A stretch of DNA of 64,000 nt from Zeimonas arvi (lineage in GTDB: Bacteria > Pseudomonadota > Gammaproteobacteria > Burkholderiales > Burkholderiaceae_E): positions 1 through 64,000 of the forward strand of contig NZ_VDUY01000005.1 in NCBI RefSeq assembly GCF_008039575.1, written 5' to 3'. The notes under the pieces are model-generated. The model saw only the letters and a list, made by a program, of their open reading frames with translations. It searched no databases and was not told the DNA's origin. The position numbers and the translations under genes were made by a program. Below, in pieces: positions 44,347 through 52,931 of the stretch. Positions within the stretch are counted from its first letter, which is position 1, and every line of letters begins with the position of its first letter.

Positions 44347-45339
44347 ATGAAAGCAGCCTGGTACGAAAAGAAGGGCGCCGCGCGCGAGGTGCTGCGCGTG
44401 GGCGAGCGGCCCGACCCGCAGCCCGCCGCCGGCGAGGTGCGGGTGCGCATCCGGATGTCCGCGGTCAACCCGTCCGATACCAAGAGCCGGGGCGGCTTGC
44501 GCGTGAAGGAAATGCCTTTCCCGGTGGTCGTTCCGCACCAGGACGGCGCCGGCGAGATCGACGCGGTCGGCCAGGGCGTCGATCCCGGCCGGATCGGCGA
44601 GCGCGTCTGGGTCTACGAGGCCAACCTCGGCCGCCCCTTCGGCACCGCGGCGCAGTACTGCTGCGTGCCTGCCCACAAGGCGGTGCGCCTGCCCGACCGC
44701 GTGGGCTTCGACGTGGGCGCCTGCATGGGCATCCCGGTCATGACCGCCCATCGCTGCGTGTTCACCGACGGCCCGATCGCCGGCAAGACCGTGCTGGTGC
44801 AGGGCGGCGCCGGCGCGGTGGGCTACTACGCGGTGCAGGTCGCGAAGCTCGGCGGCGCGGCGAAGGTGATCGCCACCGTCAGCCGCGACGAGCAGGCCCG
44901 GCGCGCCCGCGAAGCCGGCGCCGATGCGATCGTGAACCGCAAGACCGAGAACGTGGTCGAGGCGGTTCGCAGGATCTGCGGCGCCGACACGCCGCTCGAC
45001 CGCGTGATCGAGGTCGCCTTCGGCGCGAACCTGGCCGACGACATGGCCCTGCTCGAGCCGAGCGGCGTGATCGCGACCTACGCGTCCGATGCAGTTCCCG
45101 AGCCCGCCGTCCCCTTCTGGCCCATGCTTGCCAAGGACCTCACCGTGCGCTTCGTGCTGGTCTACGCGATGCCGCAGGCCGCGCACGACGAGGCCGCCGG
45201 CTGGATCTCGGAGACGCTCGCCGAGGGCCGGCTGAAGCACCAGTTCTACAAGACGTTCTCGCTCGACGAGATCGCCGCGGCGCACGAGGCGACCGAAGCC
45301 ATGGCAAACGTCGGCAAGGTCCTCGTGGCCATCGACTGA
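44347..45339 (+). CDS. NADPH:quinone reductase-like medium-chain dehydrogenase
   Basis: The 330-residue protein starts at 44347 after AAGGAG. The GroES-like N-terminal domain (MKAAWYEKKGAAREVL, VRIRMSAVNPSDTKSRGG) lacks zinc ligands, and the Rossmann part has VLVQGGAGAVGYYAVQVAKLGG, the quinone-oxidoreductase signature. It should reduce quinones or enones with NADPH in the cytoplasm. It lies 66 nt after the CpxA-like gene. The substrate is not predictable. Confidence 0.9.
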   Translation: MKAAWYEKKGAAREVLRVGERPDPQPAAGEVRVRIRMSAVNPSDTKSRGGLRVKEMPFPVVVPHQDGAGEIDAVGQGVDPGRIGERVWVYEANLGRPFGTAAQYCCVPAHKAVRLPDRVGFDVGACMGIPVMTAHRCVFTDGPIAGKTVLVQGGAGAVGYYAVQVAKLGGAAKVIATVSRDEQARRAREAGADAIVNRKTENVVEAVRRICGADTPLDRVIEVAFGANLADDMALLEPSGVIATYASDAVPEPAVPFWPMLAKDLTVRFVLVYAMPQAAHDEAAGWISETLAEGRLKHQFYKTFSLDEIAAAHEATEAMANVGKVLVAID

Positions 45340-45435
45340 ACGCTGCGGCGGTCCCCGGCGACGGGCCGGCGCTGTGTGGCGACGTTCACCCGAGCCGGCA
45401 AGCGGCAAGCCCGTCGCAGGGAAGCACCGCGCCGT

Positions 45436-46725
45436 TCAGGCAATCGCCGGTTTCGGAGCCCGAAGAGGGCGCAGCAGGCCGGCCCCGCTTGCCCGCTTGA
45501 GCAGCCACAGCACGATCGCGGCGTTGACGACGTTCCATGCGATCCCGTTGACGAAGGCGGCGTCGTAGGAGCCGGTCAGGTCGAAGATCGCGCCGGACAG
45601 CCAGCCGCCCAGGGCCATGCCGACCATGGTCGAGGTGATCACCAGGCCCACCCAGGTGCCGGCGAGGCGGGGCGAGAAGTACTCGCGCACGATGATCGCG
45701 TAGGAGGGCACGATGCCACCCTGGAACAGGCCGAACAGGATCGAGATCACGTACAGCGAGCCCAGCGTGTCGAAGGGCAGGAACAGGATCAGCGCGATCG
45801 TCTGCATGACCGAGCCGAGCAGCAGCGTGCGCAGGCCGCCAATGCGGTCGCAGATCATGCCCGATATCAGGCGACTGACGATGCCGAAGCCCAGCATCAG
45901 CGACAGCATCTCGGCGCCGCGCGCCGGACCGTAGCCCAGGTCGGCGCAGTAGGCCACGATGTGGACCTGCGGCATCGACATGGCCACGCAGCAGGCCACG
46001 CCGGCGATGCACAGCAGCGTGAGCAGCGCGCGCGGGGTCATGCCGAGCGGGCGCTCGGCCGAGTGCCCGGTGCCCGCGGTACGGGCCACCGCCTGCACCG
46101 CGGCCTTTGCCGCCTCGGTGTCGGTGAGCGGCAGCGAGGTCGCCAGCGGTCGGGGCGCGCGCAGCATCAGGGCCAGCGGCAGCATCGTGGCCAGGCAGAA
46201 GATGCCGATGCCGATGTAGGTGTTGCGCCAGCCGTAGTCCTCGACGAAGGCCTGCACGACCGTCGGCCAGATCGCGCCGCCCAGGTAGTTGCCGGCCGCG
46301 CAGATCGCCACCGCGATGCCGCGCCGGCGCAGGAACCAGAACGAGGTGTCGGCCATCAGCGGCGAGAAGGTCGACGAGCTGCCCAGGAAGCCGATCACCG
46401 CACCCTGCAGGATCGCGAAGGTGAGCAGGTTCGGCGAGAAGGCGGCAGCGACGAAGCCGACCGACAGGGCCACCGCGCCGAGCACCGCGGGAACGAGGAT
46501 CCCGAAGCGGTCGGCCAGCCGGCCCATCATGATCCCGCCCAGACCGAAGCCGATCATCGTGAGCGTGTAGGGCAGCGAGGCCTCGCCGCGGGCCACGCCG
46601 AATTCGGCCTGCACCGACGGCAGGACCACGACGACGACATACATTCCGGCCGCGCCGATCGTCATCAACGCGAGGTTGATGCCCAGGCGGAACCAGGCGT
46701 AGCGGGAGTCGACTTCGTGCTGCAT
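45436..46725 (-). CDS. MFS transporter, monocarboxylate/oxalate-formate type
   Basis: This 429-residue inner-membrane protein has 12 segments and a central cytoplasmic loop near residue 200. The start at 46725 follows AGGAGACC. MFS motif A reads GGIMMGRLADRFG after segment 2, with a second copy VSRLISGMICDRIGG in the other half. Overall pattern (FWFLRRRGIAVAICAAGNYLGGAIWP) recalls oxalate/formate and monocarboxylate carriers. It probably imports a small organic acid. Confidence 0.85.
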   Translation of the reverse strand: MQHEVDSRYAWFRLGINLALMTIGAAGMYVVVVVLPSVQAEFGVARGEASLPYTLTMIGFGLGGIMMGRLADRFGILVPAVLGAVALSVGFVAAAFSPNLLTFAILQGAVIGFLGSSSTFSPLMADTSFWFLRRRGIAVAICAAGNYLGGAIWPTVVQAFVEDYGWRNTYIGIGIFCLATMLPLALMLRAPRPLATSLPLTDTEAAKAAVQAVARTAGTGHSAERPLGMTPRALLTLLCIAGVACCVAMSMPQVHIVAYCADLGYGPARGAEMLSLMLGFGIVSRLISGMICDRIGGLRTLLLGSVMQTIALILFLPFDTLGSLYVISILFGLFQGGIVPSYAIIVREYFSPRLAGTWVGLVITSTMVGMALGGWLSGAIFDLTGSYDAAFVNGIAWNVVNAAIVLWLLKRASGAGLLRPLRAPKPAIA

Positions 46726-46834
46726 CGGCGGCGGTCTCCTGACGCCGGCGGGCAGGCCATGGAGCAAGCCCGTGCCGGCCGATCCGCCAGTCTAGTCCGG
46801 CGCGCTGCGCGCCGCCCGCGCGGCGTTCCGCGAA

Positions 46835-46868
46835 TCGCTCAGGGCAGCATGTCGCTCAGGGCAGCGCG
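46835..46868. repeat. Tandem 17-bp duplication at the helicase stop codon
   Basis: tcgctcagggcagcatg (46835-46851) and tcgctcagggcagcgcg (46852-46868) are adjacent copies differing at two bases. The right copy contains the helicase stop and the left copy repeats it outside the gene, so the duplication did not change the protein. Confidence 0.7.
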
Positions 46869-48925
46869 TCGCCCGGAAACGCCGGCGCCACCGGGTCGAG
46901 CTGCGCCAGCACCGGCGCGGTCAGGAAGCGGCTGCGAGCGCCCCAGACGTGCCGGTCGCCCCAGCGCTGCTGGCCGGTCACGTAGAAGGCCTTCGGCTCG
47001 AGCAGGTAGAGCGCGTCCCGCGCGCGGGTCGCCGCGACGTAGAGCAGGCGCCGCTCCTCCTCGATCGCCAGCGCATCGCCGGTCGCGTACTCGTTCGGGA
47101 AGTTCCCGTCGGTCACGTTCAGCACGCAGACCGCATCCCACTCCTGCCCCTTGGCCGAGTGCACGGTGGACAGGTTGAGCCAGTCCTCGTCGCGCAACGG
47201 TTCGCCCGCCAGGTCGCCGGCGGCCTGCGGCGGATCCAGCGCCAGCTCGGTGAGGAAGCGCTCGCGCGTGCCGAAGCGGGTGGCGATCGCCGCGAGCTGC
47301 TCGAGGTCGTTCGCGCGCACCGCGGCGTCGTCGTGCCGGCGCTCGAGAAGCGGCCGGTACCAGGCGAGCAGCGGATCGAGCTGCCCCGAAGGCCAGCGGG
47401 TGGAAGAATCCGCCAGCGCGGCCATCAGCGAAACGAAGCCGGCCCAGGCATCGCGGGCCGCCGCCGGAGCCTCGAAGCCACGCAGCGCGTCGACCAGCGC
47501 GTCGACCAGCGCGCCCTCCCGCACCCGCTCCAGGCAGCGCTGTGCGTTCGCCGGCCCGAAGCCGGGCATCAGCTGCAGCGCGCGAAAGCCCGCCAGCAGG
47601 TTGCGCGGATGCTCGGCCCAGCGCAGCACCGCCAGCAGGTCCTTCACGTGGGCGGCGTCGAGGAAGCGCAGGCCGCCGTGCTTCACGTAGGGCACGTTGC
47701 GCCGGACCAGCTCCACCTCGAGCAGGTCGCTGTGGTGCGCGCTGCGGAACAGCACCGCCTGGCGCTTCAGCGGCATGCCTTCCTCGCGGTGACGCAGGAC
47801 GGTGTCGATCACCCAGTCGGCCTGGGCGCGCTCGTCGGCCACGGTGACGAGCTGCGGCCGGGCGCCGCCGCCGCGGTCAGCCGACAGGGTCTTGGGGAAC
47901 TTGCGGGCCGCCTCGGCCAGCAATGCATTGGCCAGGTCGAGCACCGGCTGGACCGAGCGGTAGTTCGTTTCCAGCGTCACCTGCCCGGCCGGCGGGTCGA
48001 AGCTGGCCGGGAAGTCGAGGATGTTGCCGACGTCGGCGCCGCGAAAGGCGTAGATCGACTGCGCATCGTCGCCCACCACGGTCAGCCCCTGACCGTCCGG
48101 CTTCAGCGTCCGCAGGATGCGGGCCTGCAGCGCATTCGTGTCCTGGAACTCGTCGACCAATACCTGGTCGAATTTCGCACGCAAGCGAGCGCTGACTTCA
48201 TGAATGCCCATCGCCCGCTCCCATTCGAGCAGCAGGTCGTCGTAGTCGAGCACCGCGTTGTCGCGCTTGCGCCGCGCGTACTGCGCGAACAGGGTCTCCA
48301 GCTCCGCGCGCCAGTCGGCGCACCAGGGCCAGCCCTGCAGCACCCGGTCCAGCGGCCAGCCGGTGCTGGCCTGCAGCGAGTGGATCGCCAGGCAGGCTTC
48401 CTTGCGCGGGAAGCGTTTCTTCGTGGCCGAAAAGCCGAGCTCGTGGCGGATCGCGTCGATCAGGTCGGCGGCGTCGCCGCGGTCCAGGATGCCGAAGGCC
48501 GGGTCGAGCCCGATCGCCCCGGCGTGCTCGCGCAGCAGGCGCGCCCCGACGGAGTGGAAGGTGCCGGCCCAGGGCAGGCGGATGGCAGCGGCGGCGGGCA
48601 GGGGCCGCCCGGCCCGTTCGGCCAGCGCCCTGGCCACGAGCCGGCCCGCGCGCCGGGTCATCTCGGCTGCCGCCCGCCGGCTGAAGGTGAGCAGCAGGAT
48701 TCGCTGCGGGTCCACGCCCGCCATGACCAGGTGCGCCACGCGATGGGCGATGGTCAGCGTCTTGCCGGTGCCGGCCCCCGCGATGACGAGCAGCGGCGGG
48801 GAACGGAACCGGCCGTCGGGCCCGGTCTCGCCCCAGCAGGCGGCACGGCGCTGGGCGTCGGTCGCCTCGACGGGGGCGCGCGGACGCGCCCCCGTCGAGG
48901 CGGATTCAGTGACTTCGACGGACAT
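46856..48925 (-). CDS. UvrD/Rep-type superfamily 1 DNA helicase
   Basis: The protein is 689 residues. Motifs in order: Q motif TDAQRRAACW, Walker A VIAGAGTGKTLT, Ia LLLTFSRRAAAEMTRR, Walker B QVLVDEFQDTN, III VVGDDAQSIYAFRGAD, IV TLETNYRS, V STVHSAKGQEWDAV and VI EEERRLLYVAATRARDALYL. It is a 3'-5' helicase, shorter than UvrD (about 720) and lacking its C-terminal RNA-polymerase-binding tail. No recB-type nuclease domain is present. The gene stands alone, with palindromes directly upstream of its start. Likely role: replication restart or repair. Confidence 0.92.
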   Translation of the reverse strand: MSVEVTESASTGARPRAPVEATDAQRRAACWGETGPDGRFRSPPLLVIAGAGTGKTLTIAHRVAHLVMAGVDPQRILLLTFSRRAAAEMTRRAGRLVARALAERAGRPLPAAAAIRLPWAGTFHSVGARLLREHAGAIGLDPAFGILDRGDAADLIDAIRHELGFSATKKRFPRKEACLAIHSLQASTGWPLDRVLQGWPWCADWRAELETLFAQYARRKRDNAVLDYDDLLLEWERAMGIHEVSARLRAKFDQVLVDEFQDTNALQARILRTLKPDGQGLTVVGDDAQSIYAFRGADVGNILDFPASFDPPAGQVTLETNYRSVQPVLDLANALLAEAARKFPKTLSADRGGGARPQLVTVADERAQADWVIDTVLRHREEGMPLKRQAVLFRSAHHSDLLEVELVRRNVPYVKHGGLRFLDAAHVKDLLAVLRWAEHPRNLLAGFRALQLMPGFGPANAQRCLERVREGALVDALVDALRGFEAPAAARDAWAGFVSLMAALADSSTRWPSGQLDPLLAWYRPLLERRHDDAAVRANDLEQLAAIATRFGTRERFLTELALDPPQAAGDLAGEPLRDEDWLNLSTVHSAKGQEWDAVCVLNVTDGNFPNEYATGDALAIEEERRLLYVAATRARDALYLLEPKAFYVTGQQRWGDRHVWGARSRFLTAPVLAQLDPVAPAFPGDALP

Positions 48926-48926
48926 G

Positions 48927-48963
48927 GTCGCGAGTCTATCGCGACTACTGTGGATTCATCCAC
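48927..48963. repeat. Two adjacent palindromes in the helicase/dehydrogenase divergent promoter region
   Basis: GTCGCGA-N5-TCGCGAC (48927-48945) has perfect 7-bp arms, and GTGGAT-TC-ATCCAC (48950-48963) has perfect 6-bp arms. The first begins 2 nt before the helicase ATG. They may be operators or an mRNA-leader hairpin of the helicase transcript. Confidence 0.5.
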
Positions 48964-49013
48964 GAGCCGGCGCCGCGCCCGTCCGCCCGGCCGCGGCGCC
49001 GGGTCGCGCCGCT

Positions 49014-49019
49014 TAGAAT
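49014..49019 (+). promoter_or_regulatory. Candidate -10 box (TAGAAT) of the beta-hydroxyacid dehydrogenase gene
   Basis: TAGAAT lies 30 nt before the ATG at 49049, leaving a leader of about 22 nt with CAGGAGA. The -35 region is GC-rich and weak. Confidence 0.42.
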
Positions 49020-49048
49020 CGGTCTCCCGACACGCACAGGAGACCCCG

Positions 49049-49963
49049 ATGCCCGCCACCATCGCCTTCATCGGCCTCGGCGCAATGGGCGCGCCGATGG
49101 CCGCCAACCTGCTCGATGCCGGCTTCACGGTCCGCGCCTTCAACCGCAGCCCCGGGAAGGCGAAGCCGCTGGCCGACAAGGGCGCCACGGTCTGCGCCTC
49201 GGTGGCCCAGGCGGTGACGGGCGCGGACTTCGTCGTGTCGATCGTCGCCGACGACGAGGCCACCCGCCAGGTGATGCTCGGCGCCGACGGCGTCGTGGCC
49301 AATGCGGCGCCGGGCACGGTGATCATCGACTCGAGCACCAACACGCCGACGATGGTCCGCGAGGTCGCCGAGGCGGCGCGGGCCCGCGGCATCGAGCATC
49401 TCGATGCGCCGGTCTCGGGCAGCGTGCCCCAGTCGCGCAACCGCGAGCTGGTCTTCATGGTGGGCGGCGAAGCCGGCACGCTCGAGAAGGCGAAGCCGGT
49501 GCTCGCCGCGATGGGCAAGATGCAGGTGCACTGCGGCGGCAGCGGCGCCGGCGCCACGATCAAGCTGGTCAACAACATGCTGTCGGGCTCGCTGAACGCG
49601 GCGCTCGCCGAGGCGCTGTCGGTCGCGATAGCGGCCGGGGTCGACCCGGAGGCGGCGCAGCAGGTGCTCAACGAGGGGGCGGCCGGCTCTCGCCTGACCC
49701 GGAACAAGATCCCCAAGATCCTGTCGCGCGACTTCACGCCGCAATTCCAGATCGGGCTGATGGAGAAGGACCTTCGCTACTTCCTCGCGCTGGCGCAGCA
49801 GGTGGACCGGCCGGCGCCGATCACCTCGCTGGTCCGCAGCCAGTTCCAGGCGGCTCGCCGCGCGGGGCTGGGTTCGCTCGACGTGAGCGGGGTCTACCTG
49901 CAGGCGAGCGGCGAGATCGCGCAGAAGGGCGATGCCGGGGTCCCCGCAGGGAAGGCCGGCTGA
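49049..49963 (+). CDS. Beta-hydroxyacid dehydrogenase (3-hydroxyisobutyrate/tartronate-semialdehyde reductase type)
   Basis: The 304-residue NAD(P)-dependent enzyme starts at 49049 with CAGGAGA before it. It shows the N-terminal Rossmann motif IAFIGLGAMGAPMAANLLDAG, the substrate motif DAPVSGSVPQSRN and the catalytic Lys in GAGATIKLVNNML. These enzymes interconvert beta-hydroxyacids and semialdehydes, for example 3-hydroxyisobutyrate or glycerate. The stop overlaps the start of the TerB-like gene. No pathway genes adjoin, so the exact substrate is open. Confidence 0.9.
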   Translation: MPATIAFIGLGAMGAPMAANLLDAGFTVRAFNRSPGKAKPLADKGATVCASVAQAVTGADFVVSIVADDEATRQVMLGADGVVANAAPGTVIIDSSTNTPTMVREVAEAARARGIEHLDAPVSGSVPQSRNRELVFMVGGEAGTLEKAKPVLAAMGKMQVHCGGSGAGATIKLVNNMLSGSLNAALAEALSVAIAAGVDPEAAQQVLNEGAAGSRLTRNKIPKILSRDFTPQFQIGLMEKDLRYFLALAQQVDRPAPITSLVRSQFQAARRAGLGSLDVSGVYLQASGEIAQKGDAGVPAGKAG

Positions 49964-50433
49964 TGCTGAAGGCGATCGCCGACTTCTTCGAGCGCCAGCT
50001 CGGCGGCAGCGGCGCCGGCGCGCGCGGACAGCACACGATCGAGCTGGCCACCGCCGCGCTGCTCGCCGAAATGGCGCGCATCGACGGCGAGATCGAACCC
50101 GCCGAACGCGAGGCGGCGCTGAAGGCCGTGCGCGAGAAGCTCGGCCTGAGCGCGGCCGAAGCCGACCAGTTGTTCGATCTGGCCGAGCAGGAGGCTCGCC
50201 AGGCCACCGACTACTTCCAGTTCACCTCGCTGATCAACCGCCATTTCGACGCCGACCAGAAGATGCGCGTCATCGAGCTGATGTGGCGGGTGGCGATGGC
50301 CGACGGCGACATCGACGCGCACGAGCGCCACCTGATCCGGCGCATCGCCGACCTGATCCACGTTCCCCACGCCGACTTCGTCCACGCGCAGCGACGCGCG
50401 CAGGAGAGCCTCGGCGACGCCGCCCATGACTGA
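49963..50433 (+). CDS. TerB-like tellurite-resistance-family protein
   Basis: The 156-residue all-helical cytoplasmic protein has two related halves, each with an acidic calcium/metal-like patch: MARIDGEIEPAEREA (about residues 37-51) and VAMADGDIDAHERHL (about 108-122). This is the COG4103/TerB layout. The ATG overlaps the previous TGA by one base, and its end overlaps the next gene by 8 nt, forming a three-gene unit. No other ter genes are present, so a role in tellurite resistance is not implied. Confidence 0.87.
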   Translation: MLKAIADFFERQLGGSGAGARGQHTIELATAALLAEMARIDGEIEPAEREAALKAVREKLGLSAAEADQLFDLAEQEARQATDYFQFTSLINRHFDADQKMRVIELMWRVAMADGDIDAHERHLIRRIADLIHVPHADFVHAQRRAQESLGDAAHD

Positions 50434-51619
50434 GTTTCGCACTGCCCTCGACCCCGTCCTCTCGCAATCGATCGAAGCCGGCGAGGTGCCTGGCATCGCC
50501 GCGCTGGTCGTCGACCGCAAGGGTGTCCTCTACGAGAGCGCCTTCGGCCTGCGCACCCTCGGCGAACCGACACCGATGTCGAGCGACACCGTGGGCTGGA
50601 TCGCGTCGATGACGAAGGCGATCACCGGCGCGGCGGTGATGCAGGCCGTGGAGCGCGGCCTGCTCGAGCTCGACGCGCCGGCCGCACGCGTGGCGCCCGA
50701 GATCGACACGATCGGCGTGCTCGAGCGCTTCGAGGCCGACGGCACGCCCCGCTTTCGTCCGCCGAATCGCCCGGTCACGCTGCGCGACCTGATGACCCAC
50801 ACCGCGGGCTTCAGCTACGAGCGCTGGAGCGACGAGGTCTGGCGCTGCCACCAGGCGCTCGGCATCCCGGCCAACAGCACCTGCAAGCTGGCCATGCTGC
50901 GCTCGCCGCTGATGTTCGACCCCGGCACACGCTGGGAATACGGCATCGGCATCGACTGGGCCGGCCGGCTGCTCGAGATCGCGAGCGGCAGGAGGCTCGG
51001 CGACTGGATGCGCGACGAGATCTTCGCACCGCTGGGCATGCGCGACAGCGCCTTCCGGATCACGCCCGGCATGCGCGCGCGGCTCGCGAAGATGCACCAG
51101 CGCGATGCCGCCGGCACGATCGCCCCGCTGCCCGACTTCGAGATTCCGCAGGAGCCCGAGTTCGAGATGGGCGGCGGCGGGCTGTATTCCACCGCGGCCG
51201 ACTACGCGCGCTTCCTGCGGATGATCCTGAACCACGGCGAGCTCGATGGCGCGCGCGTGCTGCGCGCGGAGACCGTGGCGCAGATGTCCGCCGACCAGAT
51301 CCCCGGCCTGGAAGTGCAGCCGCTGCGCACGCAGGTGCCCGCGCTGTCGGAGGACGCCGAGTTCTTCCCCGGCCTGTCCAAGGGCTGGGGCCTGAGCTTC
51401 ATGATCAACCGGGCGGATGCGCCGACCGGCCGCCCGGCCGGCAGCCTGGCCTGGGCGGGCCTGAGCAATTGCTACTACTGGATCGACACGCTCAACGGCA
51501 TCGCCGGCGTGTTCGTATCGCAGCTGCTGCCTTTCGCCGACCGGATGGTGCTGCCACGCTTCCTGGCCTTCGAATCCGCGGTGTATCGGGCGATGAACGA
51601 CAGGCGTATTGCCGCATAG
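50426..51619 (+). CDS. Beta-lactamase-fold serine hydrolase (EstB-like)
   Basis: The protein is 397 residues. SxxK is seen in GWIASMTKAITGAAVM (about residue 67), a Y-G-I variant of YxN in WEYGIGIDWAGR, and a glycine-rich MGGGGLYSTAADYARFLRMI typical of carboxylesterase-like members. No signal peptide is present. It is the third such hydrolase in the window and the most similar in layout to that at 20809. It is coupled to the TerB-like gene by overlap. Confidence 0.87.
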   Translation: MTEFRTALDPVLSQSIEAGEVPGIAALVVDRKGVLYESAFGLRTLGEPTPMSSDTVGWIASMTKAITGAAVMQAVERGLLELDAPAARVAPEIDTIGVLERFEADGTPRFRPPNRPVTLRDLMTHTAGFSYERWSDEVWRCHQALGIPANSTCKLAMLRSPLMFDPGTRWEYGIGIDWAGRLLEIASGRRLGDWMRDEIFAPLGMRDSAFRITPGMRARLAKMHQRDAAGTIAPLPDFEIPQEPEFEMGGGGLYSTAADYARFLRMILNHGELDGARVLRAETVAQMSADQIPGLEVQPLRTQVPALSEDAEFFPGLSKGWGLSFMINRADAPTGRPAGSLAWAGLSNCYYWIDTLNGIAGVFVSQLLPFADRMVLPRFLAFESAVYRAMNDRRIAA

Positions 51620-51633
51620 ACCCATATTCCCAT

Positions 51634-51942
51634 ATGATGTCGATCGTGAAGACCACGATCGACATCTCCGACGACCTGCTTCGCCGTGCCAAGCAGGCCG
51701 CGCTCGAGGGCAACACCACGCTTCGCGCGATCATCGAGGCCGCGCTCGAGCGCGCGCTCGGGCCCACGCCGTCCGCATTGCCGCCGCTGCGCACGCCGAC
51801 CTGGCCGCTGGCCGCAGCCGGCGCCCCAACGCTCGACCCCGCGGCGCTGCGCGAGATTCTCGACCGCGAGCGCGAGGGCCGCGCCGACGACCCCGAGCGC
51901 TTCGCGAAGCGCTTCGGCTTCACGCCGCCGGGGCGCAAGTGA
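51634..51942 (+). CDS. VapB-like antitoxin
   Basis: The protein has 102 residues (100 or 101 if a later ATG is used; two ATG codons are adjacent). The N-terminal ribbon-helix segment TTIDISDDLLRRAKQAALEGNTTLRAIIEAALERAL (about 6-41) is the VapB/Arc-like DNA-binding and dimerisation part. The proline-rich middle and C-terminal AKRFGF would wrap the toxin. Its end overlaps the toxin gene by 4 nt. The 14 bp before it, with CATATTCCCATATG, is the most AT-rich spot nearby and may be the self-operator. Confidence 0.85.
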   Translation: MMSIVKTTIDISDDLLRRAKQAALEGNTTLRAIIEAALERALGPTPSALPPLRTPTWPLAAAGAPTLDPAALREILDREREGRADDPERFAKRFGFTPPGRK

Positions 51943-52403
51943 TCGCAGTCGACACCAACCTGCTCGTCTATGCGCACCGCAGCGACGCGCCGGCCCACGC
52001 GTCCGCGCAGGCCGCGCTGTCGCGCCTTGCCCGCGACCCGGGCGGCTGGGCGATCCCCTGGCCCTGCGCCCACGAGTTCCTCGCGGTGGTCACCGGCCGC
52101 GCCTTCGGCGAATGGCGCACCCCGCTCGACCTCGCACTCGAAACCTTGCATGCCTGGCTGGCCCATCCGGGCTGCCGCCCGATCGGCGAGACCGCGCGGC
52201 ACGCCGAAATCCTGGGCGCCCTGGCCAGCCGGGCCGGCTCGACCGGCGGCGCGACCCACGACGCGCGGATCGCCGCGATCTGCATCGAGCATGCCGTCGA
52301 GGAGTTCTGGACCGCCGATCGCGACTTCAACCGCTATCCCGATCTGCGCACGCGCAACCCCTTGATTCCCACGCTGCACGAACCGGCGCCGGCGCGGCGC
52401 TGA
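51939..52403 (+). CDS. vapC: PIN-domain ribonuclease toxin (VapC family)
   Basis: The 154-residue toxin uses a GTG start at 51939 inside the antitoxin stop. The four acidic active-site positions are present: Asp5 in IAVDTNLLVY, Glu in CAHEFLAVV, Asp in ATHDARIAAI and Asp in WTADRDFNRY. PIN toxins cleave structured RNAs such as tRNA or rRNA loops. A perfect hairpin follows 3 nt after the stop. Confidence 0.9.
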   Translation: MIAVDTNLLVYAHRSDAPAHASAQAALSRLARDPGGWAIPWPCAHEFLAVVTGRAFGEWRTPLDLALETLHAWLAHPGCRPIGETARHAEILGALASRAGSTGGATHDARIAAICIEHAVEEFWTADRDFNRYPDLRTRNPLIPTLHEPAPARR

Positions 52404-52405
52404 GC

Positions 52406-52430
52406 GCTTGCGCAGCCAGGCCGCGCAAGC
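52406..52430. terminator. Hairpin between convergent vapC and haemoglobin genes
   Basis: GCTTGCGC (52406-52413) and GCGCAAGC (52423-52430) pair perfectly over 8 bp with a 9-nt loop. It could end transcription from both sides, including the long catabolic operon on the minus strand. No T-run is present. Confidence 0.5.
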
Positions 52431-52442
52431 CGGGGCGGACGG

Positions 52443-52877
52443 CTACGGCGCCTGACGCGCCCGCGTGTGCGCGGCCCGCGCCTCGAGCTTGGCCGCAATC
52501 CGGTCCGGGTCGCGGGCCATCTGGTAGCCGAACCACAGGCTCTCGGCGATCCGTTCCGCCAGCTCGTCGGCGCGCTCGCGCATTGCCGCATTGTCCATCT
52601 CGGCCGTGGTCTCGCGGAACAAGGCCAGCCAACGCTGGAAGAGCGCCGGTTCGAGGCCCGGCAGGGCCGCGTGCTTCGGCATCGGCGTGCCGCGATAGCG
52701 CGCCGTGCCGCGCAAGGTGGACGACCAGAAGTCGACCATCTTGCCGAGGTGGTGGTCCCAGTCGGTGATCCGCGCGGCGAAGATCGGCCCGAGCAGGGCG
52801 TCGTCGCGCACCTTCGCGTAGAACGCGTGGACCAGGTGGCGGATCTCGTCTTCGGTGCAGAGGTCGGGATTGAACAT
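52443..52877 (-). CDS. Group III truncated haemoglobin
   Basis: The protein is 144 residues. The start at 52877 follows CGGAG and begins MFNPDLCTEDEIRHLVHAFY; an ATG 51 nt earlier adds an unlikely leader. Two-on-two globin features: Tyr20 at the B10 place, DWDHHLGKMVDFWSS (E helix) and the probable proximal His69 in TPMPKHAALPG, followed by FQRWLALF, typical of group III. These globins bind O2 or NO and may protect against NO or peroxide. It is the last gene of the minus-strand catabolic operon, 54 nt after the racemase-like gene. Confidence 0.87.
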   Translation of the reverse strand: MFNPDLCTEDEIRHLVHAFYAKVRDDALLGPIFAARITDWDHHLGKMVDFWSSTLRGTARYRGTPMPKHAALPGLEPALFQRWLALFRETTAEMDNAAMRERADELAERIAESLWFGYQMARDPDRIAAKLEARAAHTRARQAP

Positions 52878-52931
52878 TGCGCTCCGGGGGAAGACGACCC
52901 GTTCGGGCCGTCGGCCGCAAAGCTTCATATT

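Noticed and set aside
48949-48964. LexA-type SOS box before the helicase gene
   Set aside because: CTGT is present, but the right half reads CCAC instead of ACAG, so the match is too poor.
49963-50433. A tellurite-resistance (ter) cluster
   Set aside because: Only one TerB-fold gene is present, and its neighbours are a dehydrogenase and a hydrolase, so the name describes fold only.
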